From Agromyces lapidis (GTDB taxonomy: Bacteria > Actinomycetota > Actinomycetes > Actinomycetales > Microbacteriaceae): a stretch of DNA of 64,000 nt. Made by a program: the position numbers and the translations under genes. The number at the start of each line of letters is the position of its first letter. The stretch's first letter is position 1. Location: NCBI RefSeq assembly GCF_009749405.1, contig NZ_WBIQ01000007.1, forward strand, positions 124,001-188,000, read 5' to 3'. Shown piece by piece: positions 10,302-20,659 of this stretch. A model generated the notes under the pieces. That model did not search any database. It saw nothing but the letters and a program-made list of their open reading frames with translations, and had not been told where the DNA came from.

Positions 10302-11618
10302 ATGCTGCCCTGGCTCTTCCTCGGCGCCGCCTTCCTCCTCGTCGCGTTCGGCGGCCTCATGGCCGCCGTCGACGCGGCGGTCGGCGTGAGCTCGCGCGCC
10401 GACCTGACCGAACTCGCCGTCGGCGCCCGCGCGCGGCGGTCGATCCTCGCGATCGCCGACGACACCGGCGCCCACGTCAACACCGTGAACTTCGTCCGCA
10501 TCATCGCGGAGACGACCGCCGCGGTGCTCGTGACGCTCGCGTTCACCTTCTTCATCGACGACATCTGGCTCGTGCTGCTGTGCGCCGCGCTCATCATGAC
10601 GGCGGCGTCGTTCGTGCTCGTCGGTGCGAGCCCGCGGAGCGTGGGACGCGAGCACGCGCCGATGGTGCTGCGACTGACCGCCCCGCTCGTGCACTTCCTG
10701 CGCGTGCTGATCGGACCGCTCGCGGTCGCGCTCGTCTCGCTCGGCAACCGGGTCACGCCCGGCAGCCTGCGCTTCGCCGGCGTCTCGAGCGAGGAGCAGC
10801 TGCTCAGCATGGTCGACGAGGCCGCCGAGTTCGAGGTGCTCGAAGAGGGCGACCGCGAACTCATCCACTCGATCTTCGAGTTCAACGACACCGTGGTGCG
10901 CGAGGTCATGGTGCCGCGCACCGACATGGTGACGATCGATGCGACCGCGCACCTGCCGAACGCGATGGCCGTGTTCCTGAAGGCCGGCTACTCGCGCATC
11001 CCGGTGATCGGGCACGACGCCGACGACGTCGCCGGCATCCTCTACCTCCGCGACCTCGCCCGGCTCGGGTTCGAGCGGCCGCTCGACGCCGAGTCGCTCA
11101 CCGTCGGCGAGCTGGTGCGGCCGGCGGTGTTCGTGCCCGACTCGATGAAGGCCGACGCGCTCCTGCGGCAGATGCAGCTCGAGTCGAACCATCTCGCGAT
11201 GGTCGTCGACGAGTACGGCGGCATCGCAGGGCTCGTCACCCTCGAAGACCTCATCGAAGAGCTCGTCGGCGACATCTCCGACGAGTACGACCGCGAGGCC
11301 GCGCAGGTCGAAGACCTGGGCGAGGGGCGGTACCGCGTCAATGCGCGCCTTCCGGTCGACGAGCTCGGCGAGCTGTTCGGGCTCGACCTCGAGGACGACG
11401 ACGTCGACTCCGCCGGGGGACTGCTCGCGAAGGAGCTCGGGCGCCTGCCGGCCTCGGGCGAGCACGCGATGGTCTCGGGCCTGCGCCTCGAGGCCGAACG
11501 CACCGAAGGCCGTCGCAAGCGCATCTCGACGATTCTCGTCGAGGCAGATCAGGCCCTCATCGACGCGCGCACCGCGTTCGATGCGGGAGACTCCGTCGAG
11601 AGGAACCATCGTGACTGA
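10302..11618 (+). CDS. CNNM/CorC-type membrane protein with CBS pair
   Basis: 438 residues. It has an N-terminal DUF21 (CNNM) membrane domain with about three to four helices (LPWLFLGAAFLLVAFGGLMAAVD at the start), two CBS domains (EVMVPRTDMVTID near 210; HLAMVVDEYGGIAGLVTLEDLIEELVGD near 305), and a C-terminal CorC_HlyC domain. Annotated as hemolysin-related; the family is now linked to magnesium or cobalt transport rather than haemolysis. Its place between ybeY and era is conserved in actinobacteria. The 3' end overlaps era by 8 bases. Confidence 0.92.
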   Translation: MLPWLFLGAAFLLVAFGGLMAAVDAAVGVSSRADLTELAVGARARRSILAIADDTGAHVNTVNFVRIIAETTAAVLVTLAFTFFIDDIWLVLLCAALIMTAASFVLVGASPRSVGREHAPMVLRLTAPLVHFLRVLIGPLAVALVSLGNRVTPGSLRFAGVSSEEQLLSMVDEAAEFEVLEEGDRELIHSIFEFNDTVVREVMVPRTDMVTIDATAHLPNAMAVFLKAGYSRIPVIGHDADDVAGILYLRDLARLGFERPLDAESLTVGELVRPAVFVPDSMKADALLRQMQLESNHLAMVVDEYGGIAGLVTLEDLIEELVGDISDEYDREAAQVEDLGEGRYRVNARLPVDELGELFGLDLEDDDVDSAGGLLAKELGRLPASGEHAMVSGLRLEAERTEGRRKRISTILVEADQALIDARTAFDAGDSVERNHRD

Positions 11619-12504
11619 CTACCGTGCCGGATTCGTGTCCTTCGTCGGGCGCCCGAACGTCGGCAAGTCGACGCTCACGAACGCGCTCGTCGGCCAGAAG
11701 GTCGCCATCACCAGTTCGAAGCCGCAGACGACGCGCCGGGCGATCCGCGGCATCGTGCACCGCGAGCACGGCCAGATCATCCTCGTCGACACCCCGGGAC
11801 TGCACCGCCCGCGCACCCTGCTCGGCGAACGCCTCAACACGCTCGTGCAGTCGACGCTCGGCGATGTCGACGTGATCGCGTTCTGCGTGCCCGCGAACGA
11901 GCCGATCGGCCCGGGCGATCGCTTCATCAACGAGCAGCTCGAGCGGTACCCGCGCGCGAAGAAGGTCGCGATCGTCACCAAGACGGATGCGACGTCGAAG
12001 GCCAAGGTCGCCGAGCAGCTGCTGGCGGTCTCCGAGCTGCGCGAGTGGGCGGCCATCATCCCCGTCTCGGCGCCGCGCGGCGAGCAGCTCGACGTGCTCG
12101 TCGCCGAACTCCTGACGCTCCTGCCCGAGTCCGAGCAGCCGCTGTACCCCGCCGACGCCCTCACCGATGAAGACCTGTCGGACCGCATCGCCGAGTTCAT
12201 CCGCGAGGCCGCCCTCGAGGGCGTCTCCGACGAACTGCCGCACTCGATCGCCGTCGTCGTCGACGACATGGTCGAACGGGAGGACAAGGACCTCCTCGAG
12301 ATCTACGCGAACCTCTACGTCGAGCGCGACAGCCAGAAGGGCATCATCATCGGCAAGGGCGGTGCGCGCCTGCGCGAGGTCGGCACGACCGCGCGAGCGC
12401 AGATCGAGGGACTGCTCGGGCGCAAGGTGCACCTCGCACTGCACATCAAGGTCGCGAAGGAATGGCAGCGCGATCCGAAACAGCTCGGCCGTCTCGGGTT
12501 CTGA
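11611..12504 (+). CDS. era: GTPase Era
   Basis: 297 residues from GTG 11611, overlapping the preceding gene by 8 bases. Ras-like GTPase that binds 16S rRNA and assists 30S assembly. G1 GRPNVGKSTLTN near residue 13, G3 DTPGLHRP near 63, G4 TKTDATS near 125; the C-terminal KH domain carries GIIIGKGGARLREVGT near 247. The open frame reaches back to 11341 only as a shadow of the previous gene. Confidence 0.97.
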   Translation: MTDYRAGFVSFVGRPNVGKSTLTNALVGQKVAITSSKPQTTRRAIRGIVHREHGQIILVDTPGLHRPRTLLGERLNTLVQSTLGDVDVIAFCVPANEPIGPGDRFINEQLERYPRAKKVAIVTKTDATSKAKVAEQLLAVSELREWAAIIPVSAPRGEQLDVLVAELLTLLPESEQPLYPADALTDEDLSDRIAEFIREAALEGVSDELPHSIAVVVDDMVEREDKDLLEIYANLYVERDSQKGIIIGKGGARLREVGTTARAQIEGLLGRKVHLALHIKVAKEWQRDPKQLGRLGF

Positions 12505-12592
12505 CCTGAACGCTCCGGCGCCGCGGCGGGCGGCTCGTACGACTCGAGGATGATTCAGCGCGCGAACTGCGACCGCCGCCCGTTCGAGCGCG

Positions 12593-12598
12593 TACGGT
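12593..12598 (+). promoter_or_regulatory. Leaderless -10 of the two-component operon
   Basis: TACGGT exactly 6 bases before GTG 12605. It supports that start and an independent promoter for the kinase-regulator pair. Confidence 0.6.
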
Positions 12599-12604
12599 GG
12601 ATCG

Positions 12605-13798
12605 GTGCCCACCAGGATCAGCCGCGCGAAACTCACGACCGACATCGTGCTCGCCGGCGTGTTCGCACTCATGTGCCTGCCCTTCGCACTGCTCGGCGGC
12701 ATCGCCGATCTCGTGATCCTGTCGGGCTTCACGGCCGCCCTCGCGATCCGCCGCTTCGACGTGCGGTGGTCGCTCGCCGTCGCCTGGGCCTCGGCGCTGA
12801 CGCAGATGCTGCTGCTGCGCGACCTGCAGCTCTACGACGTCGCCGTGCTCGGGGTGCTCTACTCGACCGCCGCGCACGGCGGCCGGGTCGTGAAGTGGCT
12901 GGGACTCGGATCGGCGGGAGTCGGGGCGCTCCTCGCGACCGGGTACCTCGCCGTCGTGAAGCCGCTGCTCGGCGGGGCGTCGGCGATCGGAGGCAGCGAC
13001 GCGATCGGCATGCTGGTGCTCACGGGCATGCTGTTCGTCGCCTCGATCGCGGTGCTCGTGCTCGCATGGACGGCCGGCCTCCTCGTCCGCGCCGTGCGCG
13101 ACAACCGCGAGGTGGCGCGCCGCGAGGAGGTCGCGAATCGCGAACGCGAGCTCGCCCAGTACCGGTACGTCGTCGAGCAGGAGCGCAATCGCATCGCCCG
13201 CGACATGCACGACGTCGTCGCCCACTCGCTCGCGGTCGTGATCGCGCAGGCCGACGGGGCGCGCTTCGCGGCCCGCACCAGGCCCGAGTCGGCCGTCGAC
13301 GCGCTCGGCACGATCGCCGGCGTCGCGCGCGGCGCGCTCGGCGACGTGCGGCTGCTGCTCGCCGAGCTCCGTCACCACGAGAGCGCATCGCCCCAGCCGG
13401 CGCTCGACGATCTGGGCGCCCTGCTCGAACAGGTGCGTGCGGCCGGGCTCGATGTGCGGTACTCCGAGACGGGTGCGCGCCCCGAGCTCGGCACAGGCCA
13501 CCAGATCGCGGTATATCGCATCGTGCAGGAGGGGCTCACGAACGCGTTGCGCCACGGCGACACGACGAAACCGGTCGTGCTCGAACTCGCCTGGGATCAG
13601 ATGGGCGTCGAACTCCGGCTCGTCAATTCGCAACGGCCGGATGCCTCAGCGCCCGACTCGCACGCGTTCCGCCACGGGATCCCCGGCATGCGCGAACGCG
13701 CGCAGCTCACCGGCGGCAGCCTGCACGCCGCGGCCGGCGACGACGGCCTGTTCCGCCTGACCGCCCGAATCCCGGCCCAACCCGGAAGGACCGCATGA
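12605..13798 (+). CDS. Sensor histidine kinase, NarL-partner class
   Basis: 397 residues. About four to six membrane helices occupy residues 12-165 (VLAGVFALMCLPFALLGGI, MLVLTGMLFVASIAVLVLAW). A coiled linker REEVANRERELAQYR follows, then the HisKA_3 box ERNRIARDMHDVVAHSLAVV with phospho-acceptor His202. The HATPase_c part carries YRIVQEGLTNALRHGD and a HGIPGMRERAQLTGG glycine box near the end. The stimulus is unknown. It is coupled by an ATGA overlap to the response regulator, its likely partner. Confidence 0.93.
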   Translation: MPTRISRAKLTTDIVLAGVFALMCLPFALLGGIADLVILSGFTAALAIRRFDVRWSLAVAWASALTQMLLLRDLQLYDVAVLGVLYSTAAHGGRVVKWLGLGSAGVGALLATGYLAVVKPLLGGASAIGGSDAIGMLVLTGMLFVASIAVLVLAWTAGLLVRAVRDNREVARREEVANRERELAQYRYVVEQERNRIARDMHDVVAHSLAVVIAQADGARFAARTRPESAVDALGTIAGVARGALGDVRLLLAELRHHESASPQPALDDLGALLEQVRAAGLDVRYSETGARPELGTGHQIAVYRIVQEGLTNALRHGDTTKPVVLELAWDQMGVELRLVNSQRPDASAPDSHAFRHGIPGMRERAQLTGGSLHAAAGDDGLFRLTARIPAQPGRTA

Positions 13799-14463
13799 GC
13801 ATCCGAGTCGCCCTCGTCGACGACCAAGCCCTCTTCCGCGCCGGCGTGCGCATGCTCGTCGAATCGCAGCCCGACCTCGACGTGGTGGGCGAGGCGGGCG
13901 ACGGCGTCGCGGCGATCGCCCTCGCCGCGACCGAGCGGCCCGACGTCATCCTGATGGATGTGCGGATGCCGCTCGCCGACGGCATCGCCGCGACCGAGCG
14001 GATCCTCGCCGACGCGGACCGCGACGGCCGGACGGCCCCGCGGGTGCTCGTGCTGACGACCTTCGACCTCGATGAGAACGCCGCACGCGCGATCCGCGCC
14101 GGTGCGAGCGGGTTCGTGCTGAAGGACGCCGATCCCGAGTTCCTCCTCGCGGCGATCCGCACGGTGCACCAGGGCAACCAGGTGATCGCCGCCTCGGCGA
14201 CGCGCGCGCTGTTCGCGCACGTCGGGACCGCGCCGGCGGGGCGTCCCGCACCGGCTGCCTGGTCCGAGTTGACGCCGCGAGAGCGCGAGATCTTCGCCCT
14301 CGCCGCGCGTGGGCTCTCGAACAGCGAGATCGCCGCCTCCGAGTATCTGAGCGAGGCGACCGTCAAGACGCACGTGAGCCGGATCCTCGCGAAGCTCGGC
14401 CTGCGCGACCGCGTGCAGCTCGTGGTCTTCGCGTACGAGCACGAGCTGCGGTCCGCCGAGTAA
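13795..14463 (+). CDS. LuxR/NarL-family response regulator
   Basis: 222 residues from ATG 13795, overlapping the kinase stop (ATGA). Receiver domain with acidic pair D9-D10, phospho-acceptor D55 in VILMDVRMPLADG, Thr near 85 in VLVLTTFD and Lys near 107 in FVLKDADPE. The C-terminal LuxR-type helix-turn-helix spans ELTPREREIFALAARGLSNSEI to TVKTHVSRILAKLGLRDR. It is likely a DNA-binding output for the upstream kinase. The target is not visible; the ABC exporter 1.1 kb downstream is a plausible candidate by position only. Confidence 0.95.
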   Translation: MSIRVALVDDQALFRAGVRMLVESQPDLDVVGEAGDGVAAIALAATERPDVILMDVRMPLADGIAATERILADADRDGRTAPRVLVLTTFDLDENAARAIRAGASGFVLKDADPEFLLAAIRTVHQGNQVIAASATRALFAHVGTAPAGRPAPAAWSELTPREREIFALAARGLSNSEIAASEYLSEATVKTHVSRILAKLGLRDRVQLVVFAYEHELRSAE

Positions 14464-14467
14464 CGTC

Positions 14468-15478
14468 CTAGACGACGCCCGTGAGCAGCGAGATGACCGG
14501 CCACGCACCCTCGGAGCTGTTGCCGAGCACGCTCAGGGTGGTGGCGGTGTCCCGGTTGTGAACGGAACGGAATGACACCCCCGCGTCGTGCCCCTCGATG
14601 ATGAGTCGGGGGCTCTTCGCGCCGAGTGAGATGCCCATCCCGTATCGCACGCCCGCGAACGCCGGTCGGGTCATCTGCTCGAAGGTCTCCTCGTTCACGA
14701 TCCGGCCTTCGGTGAGCGCGCGCCAGAACCTGTGGAGATCGTCGGCGGTGGTCCAGATGCCGCCGTCGCCGTTGCCCCGCACCGGCAGATGCAGCACGTT
14801 GGTACGATCGCCCTCCTCGAAGAGATAGCCGAGGGCCGCGTCGCCCGGGAGGTCGTCCGACCTCAGGAAAGACGTCCTCCCCAGGCCGGCGCGCGCGCAG
14901 ACCTCGGCGTCGACGAGGTCGTGGTACGTCGTCCCGCTCGCGCGCTCCGCGATCAGCGCGAGCACGATGTAGCCGCCGTTGCAGTACGCGAACCGCGTGC
15001 CGGGCCGGGACGCCTGCGGGTAGCCGTCGACGACGGGCACGAACGCCTCCGTATCGGCGAGGAGATGCACGGGGTCGGACAGCACGTAGTCGGAGGCGTT
15101 CCAGTCGGCCGTTTCGTCGAGGTAGTCGCCGATGCCGGACGTGTGCGTGAGCAGCTGTGCGACCGTCACGTCGTCGTCGATGAGTGGCAGGTCGGCGCCC
15201 AGGATGCCGCGGACGCGCGTGTCCAACGACAGGACGCCCTCTTCGATGAGGCGGAGCACGGCCAGGGCCGTGAAGGTCTTGGCGCCGCTTGCGATCGCGA
15301 ACCGGGTCTGCGTGGTGTTCGGCACGTGCAGGGCGCGGTGCGCATACCCTTCGACCCGCTCGAAGCGGCGTTCGTCACCGACGTCGACCGTCACGACCCC
15401 GGTGAACGAGGCCTTCCTCACCGCGGCGTCGAGCGCGGTTCGGTCGAGAACCGGATACGTGGCGGGTTCGGCGTGCAT
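14468..15478 (-). CDS. Serine hydrolase of the beta-lactamase/penicillin-binding fold
   Basis: 336 residues. The class C beta-lactamase-like fold is shown by FAIASGAKTFTALAVLRL (SxxK, Ser near residue 67), the HTSGIGDYLD segment, and FAYCNGGYIVLALIAE (YxN motif near 156). No signal peptide is evident, so cytoplasmic location is likely and an esterase or D-amino peptidase role is more plausible than antibiotic resistance. It is convergent with the response regulator, 4 bases away, and divergent from the ABC ATPase gene. Confidence 0.85.
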   Translation of the reverse strand: MHAEPATYPVLDRTALDAAVRKASFTGVVTVDVGDERRFERVEGYAHRALHVPNTTQTRFAIASGAKTFTALAVLRLIEEGVLSLDTRVRGILGADLPLIDDDVTVAQLLTHTSGIGDYLDETADWNASDYVLSDPVHLLADTEAFVPVVDGYPQASRPGTRFAYCNGGYIVLALIAERASGTTYHDLVDAEVCARAGLGRTSFLRSDDLPGDAALGYLFEEGDRTNVLHLPVRGNGDGGIWTTADDLHRFWRALTEGRIVNEETFEQMTRPAFAGVRYGMGISLGAKSPRLIIEGHDAGVSFRSVHNRDTATTLSVLGNSSEGAWPVISLLTGVV

Positions 15479-15568
15479 CCTGCGAGCCTAACGGTGCGGC
15501 GTCGGCGTCATCCCAGAGGATGACGGCGAACCGTTCGCTCGTCGGATGACCGGGCCACGGTGCATCCG

Positions 15569-15574
15569 TAGCGT
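15569..15574 (+). promoter_or_regulatory. Leaderless -10 of the ABC exporter operon
   Basis: TAGCGT 7 bases before ATG 15582. It favours this ATG over the in-frame upstream ATG at 15546. Confidence 0.55.
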
Positions 15575-15581
15575 CGAAGAC

Positions 15582-16343
15582 ATGCAGATCCAACCCTCAG
15601 ACCTCGGTCTCATCGCCCGCGTCGCGGGCCTCGCCAAGCGCTACGGCCACGGTGCCGGCGCGGTGACCGCACTCGACGACGTCTCGCTCGGCCTTCGCCG
15701 CGGCGAGTTCACCGCGATCATGGGGCCGTCGGGCTCGGGCAAGTCGACGCTCATGCACATCATGGCCGGCCTCGACTCGCCGACGGCCGGTCGGGTCTGG
15801 CTCGGCGACACCGACATCACCGAGCTCGGCGATGCGGCGCTCACGGTACTGCGCCGGCGCCGCATCGGGTTCATCTTCCAGTCGTTCAACCTCGTTCCCA
15901 CCCTCGACGTGCGCGGCAACGTGATGCTGCCGTTCGAGCTCGACGGCCGCAGGCCCACCCAGGACGAGCAGGCGTGGATCGACGAGCTCTTCGACACGCT
16001 CGGCCTCGGCGGTCGCCTCACTCACCGCCCGCACGAGCTCTCGGGCGGGCAGCAGCAGCGCGTCGCCATCGCGAGGGCGCTCGCGACGCGCCCCGACCTG
16101 GTGTTCGCCGACGAGCCCACGGGCAACCTCGACTCGCGCACGGGCCGCGAGGTGCTGGGTCTCCTCGCGGTCGCGAGCGCGCGCTACGGACAGTCGATCG
16201 CGATGGTCACGCACGACCCCGTCGCGGCGAGTCACGCCGATCGCATCCTGTTCCTCGCCGACGGCAAGATCGTGCGCGACGCAGGCCGCTCGACGCCCGA
16301 GGAGATCTCGGCGTTCATGCTGTCGATGGAACTGGCGGCCTGA
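15582..16343 (+). CDS. MacB/LolD-type ABC transporter ATPase
   Basis: 253 residues. Walker [10 protein letters not shown] near residue 47, Q-loop in [13 protein letters not shown], signature [15 protein letters not shown] near 148, Walker [14 protein letters not shown] near 170, and His switch in MVTHDP. The GNLDSRTG D-loop pattern is typical of the lipoprotein/macrolide/antimicrobial-peptide exporter subfamily. The stop codon overlaps the start of the FtsX-type permease (TGATG), its obvious membrane partner. The substrate cannot be told from sequence. Confidence 0.95.
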   Translation: MQIQPSDLGLIARVAGLAKRYGHGAGAVTALDDVSLGLRRGEFTAIMGPSGSGKSTLMHIMAGLDSPTAGRVWLGDTDITELGDAALTVLRRRRIGFIFQSFNLVPTLDVRGNVMLPFELDGRRPTQDEQAWIDELFDTLGLGGRLTHRPHELSGGQQQRVAIARALATRPDLVFADEPTGNLDSRTGREVLGLLAVASARYGQSIAMVTHDPVAASHADRILFLADGKIVRDAGRSTPEEISAFMLSMELAA

Positions 16344-17740
16344 TGCGCACCCGGATGAAGGACCAGTGGCCGACGCTCCTGGTCGCCGCCCTCGCCGGCA
16401 CCTTCGGGGTGCTGCTGCTGCACGTGACGGGGCTCCTCGCCGCCGCGATCCGTGCCGACGACGTCACCGGCGAGAGCGACACCGTGGCCCTCATGCTCGG
16501 CTTCGTCGCGACCGTGTTCGTCGTGATCGCCGTGTACGTGAGCGCGATCGTCACCTCGAACACCGTGGCGACGGTCGTCGCCGGTCGCACCCGCACCATC
16601 GCGCTGCTGCGGCTCATCGGATCGAGTGCGCGCGCGCAGCGCGCGCAGATCGCGAAGGAGGGGCTCGTGGTCGGCATCGCCGGCGCCGCGATCGGCGTGC
16701 TCGCCGGCACCGGTGCGGCGTTCGGCGTCGAGCAGTTCGCCGTCGCGAACCGCATGCTGCCCCCGACCGAGTACGACTACCTCAACCCCGCCGTCGTGCT
16801 GCCCGCGATCGCCGTCGTGCTCACCACCTGGCTGGCCTCGTGGGTCGGGTCGCGGCGCGTGCTCAGGGTGCGCCCGATCGAGGCGATCTCGAACTCGAAC
16901 GCGCAGGACCGCGAGGAGCTCGGACGCCGCCGCGGTCGCAATGTCACGGCGATCGTGCTCGTCGCCATCGGCATCGGCCTCCTCGTCACCGGGGTGGTGG
17001 TCGGTCTCACCGACCCGATGGGCGTGCTCATCGGCCTCGCCGGAGGCATCCTCTCGTTCACGGGCGTCGTGCTCGGCGCCGATGTCGTGATGCCGCCGGT
17101 GCTGCGACTCGTGGGCCGCCTCTTCGGCCGCTCGCCGGCGGCGCGGCTCGCCGCCGAGAACGCCGTGCGCAACCCCGAGCGGAGCTCGCGCATGACGATC
17201 GGCCTCGTGATCGGCGTCACCCTCGTCACGACCTTCTCGGTGACGATGGAGTCGTACCGCGCCATGTTGCTCGCAGCGCAGGAGGCGCAGCCCGAGGTGT
17301 ACGCCGGCATCGACGACATGCTGAACGCGACGATCGCCGTGTTCACGGTGCTCATCGGGTTCAGCGCCCTGATCGCCGCGATCGGCATGGTCAATACGCT
17401 CTCGCTCAGCGTGATGCAGCGCACGCGCGAACTCGGACTCCTGCGGGCGCTCGGCTTCGACCGCGGGCAGCTGCGCCGCATGATCGTCGTGGAGAGCGCC
17501 GCGCTCACCGTCGCCGCCACCCTCACCGGGCTCGTGCTCGGCTTCGGCTACGGCTGGGCGGGCGCGCAGGCACTCCTCGGCGGGGCGCAGGGCGATCCGG
17601 TGTTCGTCATGCCGGGCGTCCCGTGGGTCATGGTCGGGGTGCTCATCGTCGCGGCGGGCGTGCTGACGCTCGTCGCATCCATCGCCCCGGCGCGGCGCGC
17701 GATGCGCGTCTCGCCGGTGGTCGCCCTCGCGGTCGACTAG
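16343..17740 (+). CDS. FtsX-like ABC transporter permease
   Basis: 465 residues. Two FtsX-type membrane units are seen: residues about 12-165 with LGFVATVFVVIAVYVSAIV and the TRTIALLRLIGSSARAQR loop, and residues about 325-455 with VLIGFSALIAAIGMVNTLS and RTRELGLLRALGFDRGQLR. It is shorter than the usual 750-850 residue exporter permease: the large extracellular domains are almost absent. It is coupled to the upstream ATPase, and a strong hairpin follows the stop. Function as an exporter is inferred from the pair. Confidence 0.9.
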   Translation: MRTRMKDQWPTLLVAALAGTFGVLLLHVTGLLAAAIRADDVTGESDTVALMLGFVATVFVVIAVYVSAIVTSNTVATVVAGRTRTIALLRLIGSSARAQRAQIAKEGLVVGIAGAAIGVLAGTGAAFGVEQFAVANRMLPPTEYDYLNPAVVLPAIAVVLTTWLASWVGSRRVLRVRPIEAISNSNAQDREELGRRRGRNVTAIVLVAIGIGLLVTGVVVGLTDPMGVLIGLAGGILSFTGVVLGADVVMPPVLRLVGRLFGRSPAARLAAENAVRNPERSSRMTIGLVIGVTLVTTFSVTMESYRAMLLAAQEAQPEVYAGIDDMLNATIAVFTVLIGFSALIAAIGMVNTLSLSVMQRTRELGLLRALGFDRGQLRRMIVVESAALTVAATLTGLVLGFGYGWAGAQALLGGAQGDPVFVMPGVPWVMVGVLIVAAGVLTLVASIAPARRAMRVSPVVALAVD

Positions 17741-17771
17741 GGGGACCGCGAGGGACGGGAGGGAAGGGCGG

Positions 17772-17797
17772 GCGGCGGCCTCGGGGGAGGCCGCCGC
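17772..17797 (+). terminator. Hairpin terminator after the ABC exporter
   Basis: GCGGCGGCCTC (17772-17782), a GGGG loop, then GAGGCCGCCGC (17787-17797): a perfect 11-bp stem. No strong T run follows, as is usual in GC-rich actinobacteria. Confidence 0.75.
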
Positions 17798-17863
17798 TCG
17801 CTTCCGTTCGCCCGCTCGCGCCTGCGGGCGCGTCACATGCATGCGGTCGCCGTGCTCGGATGT

Positions 17864-17869
17864 TAGCCT
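17864..17869 (+). promoter_or_regulatory. -10 of the leuA leader transcript
   Basis: TAGCCT exactly 6 bases before the GTG of the leader peptide at 17876, so the leader peptide would be translated from a leaderless 5' end. Confidence 0.6.
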
Positions 17870-17875
17870 TGTGCC

Positions 17876-17920
17876 GTGCTTCACGGTCTGCTTCTCCTTA
17901 GCTGCCGCAGCGAGTCCTAG
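17876..17920 (+). CDS. leuL: leuA leader peptide (leucine rich)
   Basis: A 14-residue open frame, GTG start and TAG stop, encoding MLHGLLLLSCRSES. Five of 14 codons are leucine, four of them consecutive (CTG CTT CTC CTT). It lies 70 bases upstream of leuA, starts 6 bases after a -10 hexamer, and its 3' half forms one arm of a perfect stem. These are the hallmarks of transcription or translation attenuation by leucyl-tRNA supply, known for leuA in several actinobacteria. The symbol is used by analogy with enteric leader peptides. Confidence 0.8.
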   Translation: MLHGLLLLSCRSES

Positions 17921-17943
17921 TTCGAAGGCCTCCCTCGCTGCGG
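17905..17943 (+). promoter_or_regulatory. leuA attenuator stem
   Basis: CCGCAGCGAG (17905-17914) pairs perfectly with CTCGCTGCGG (17934-17943) across a 19-base loop. The left arm lies inside the leader-peptide frame just after the Leu codons, so ribosome position decides whether the stem can form. No T run follows, which leaves Rho- or translation-level control open. Confidence 0.65.
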
Positions 17944-17960
17944 AGTTCGTCGTCGGCTGA

Positions 17961-19763
<1,803 letters not shown>

Positions 19764-19792
19764 GCCGGCCTGTCCCCGTTCCACCCGCTCCG

Positions 19793-19852
19793 GGGGTCGT
19801 TTTCGGTCAACAGGATACCGCGAAGCATCCTGATCTGGCGGAAAGTGACCCC
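19793..19852 (+). terminator. Large imperfect hairpin downstream of leuA
   Basis: GGGGTCGTTTTC (19793-19804) pairs with GAAAGTGACCCC (19841-19852), 10 of 12 positions matching or better with G-T. Nested inside is CAGGAT-N10-ATCCTG (19811-19832), a perfect 6-bp stem. It is placed 30 bases after the leuA stop and may terminate leuA transcription. Confidence 0.5.
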
Positions 19853-19861
19853 GGGAACGGC

Positions 19862-19897
19862 GGGGTGCGGGTGCGGGTGCGGGTGCGGGGTGCGGGG
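19862..19897 (+). repeat. G-run tandem repeat with quadruplex pattern
   Basis: Six runs of three to four G (19862-65, 19869-71, 19875-77, 19881-83, 19887-90, 19894-97), each separated by TGC. This satisfies the G3-N3 quadruplex rule on the + strand and lies between the convergent ends of leuA and the TRIC gene. Confidence 0.75.
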
Positions 19898-19920
19898 TGC
19901 GGAGCGCGTGACTCGGCGCG

Positions 19921-20613
19921 TCAGCGGCGGATGACCGGCAGCACGCCGGTCTCCGTCGCGACCTTGCGACGGTAGAGCATGCGCTGCTCGGGCAGTGAGA
20001 GGTCGAAGATCACCGCGAGCCAGCGGATGATGCTCGTCACGACGATGCAGACCATGCCCGCGATGAGCAGCGGCACGCCGAAGGCGTCGAGGCCGACGAG
20101 CACGAGGCATCCGGCTGCGGCGGCGACCGCGTAGAGCGAGCCGACGTGCATGATCGCGACCGGCAGGCTCATGAGCATGTCGCGCAGGATGCCGCCGCCG
20201 ACGGCGGCCGCGACGCCGACGAACACCGCCGGAAGCACGGGCAGGCCGAGGTCGAGCGCCTTCGTCGTGCCGAAGGCGCCGAACATGCCGATCACGACCG
20301 CGTCGAGCCCGACGATGACCCCGTTGAGGCGCTGCAGGGGAGCAGCGAGCAGCATGCCGACGAGCGAGGCCGCGATCGCCGTGACGAGGTACCAGTTGCT
20401 CTGCAGCGCGCCGATCGGCTGGTTCAGCAGGAGGTCGCGGATGACACCGCCGCCGAATCCCATCACGATGCCGACGATCGCGACGCCGAGCAGGTCGAGG
20501 CGGCGTTCGCCGCGGAATCCGGATGCGAACAGTGCGCCTTGCACGCCGCCGAGGCCGACGGCGGTGAGGTCGAGCCAGAGAGGGATCGTGAACTCTGCGG
20601 TTTCCACGCTCAC
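19921..20613 (-). CDS. TRIC-family cation channel protein (UPF0126)
   Basis: 230 residues from GTG. Seven or so membrane helices arranged as an internal repeat: [15 protein letters not shown] near residue 54 and [14 protein letters not shown] near 140 are the paired glycine-rich kinks characteristic of the bacterial TRIC/YadS fold. Members are monovalent-cation (mainly potassium) channels; glycine transport has been reported for some. It is divergent from recO, 46 bases away, and convergent with leuA across the G-rich repeat. Confidence 0.9.
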   Translation of the reverse strand: MSVETAEFTIPLWLDLTAVGLGGVQGALFASGFRGERRLDLLGVAIVGIVMGFGGGVIRDLLLNQPIGALQSNWYLVTAIAASLVGMLLAAPLQRLNGVIVGLDAVVIGMFGAFGTTKALDLGLPVLPAVFVGVAAAVGGGILRDMLMSLPVAIMHVGSLYAVAAAAGCLVLVGLDAFGVPLLIAGMVCIVVTSIIRWLAVIFDLSLPEQRMLYRRKVATETGVLPVIRR

Positions 20614-20647
20614 AGTGAATCACGGATGCCGCGGGCTGCAGAGATGG

Positions 20648-20653
20648 GAGAAT
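20648..20653 (+). promoter_or_regulatory. Leaderless -10 of recO
   Basis: GAGAAT, preceded by TGG, exactly 6 bases before GTG 20660. The GGGAGAATCG string is identical to that before lepA and dusB. Confidence 0.6.
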
Positions 20654-20659
20654 CGAGCT

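Noticed and set aside
10212-11609. 465-codon open frame antisense to the CorC-type gene
   Set aside because: His/Arg/Glu-rich shadow without start signals; the sense strand has clear CBS domains.
19862-19897. CRISPR-like array
   Set aside because: The repeat unit is 6-7 bases of G-runs, with no unique spacers and no cas genes anywhere in the window.
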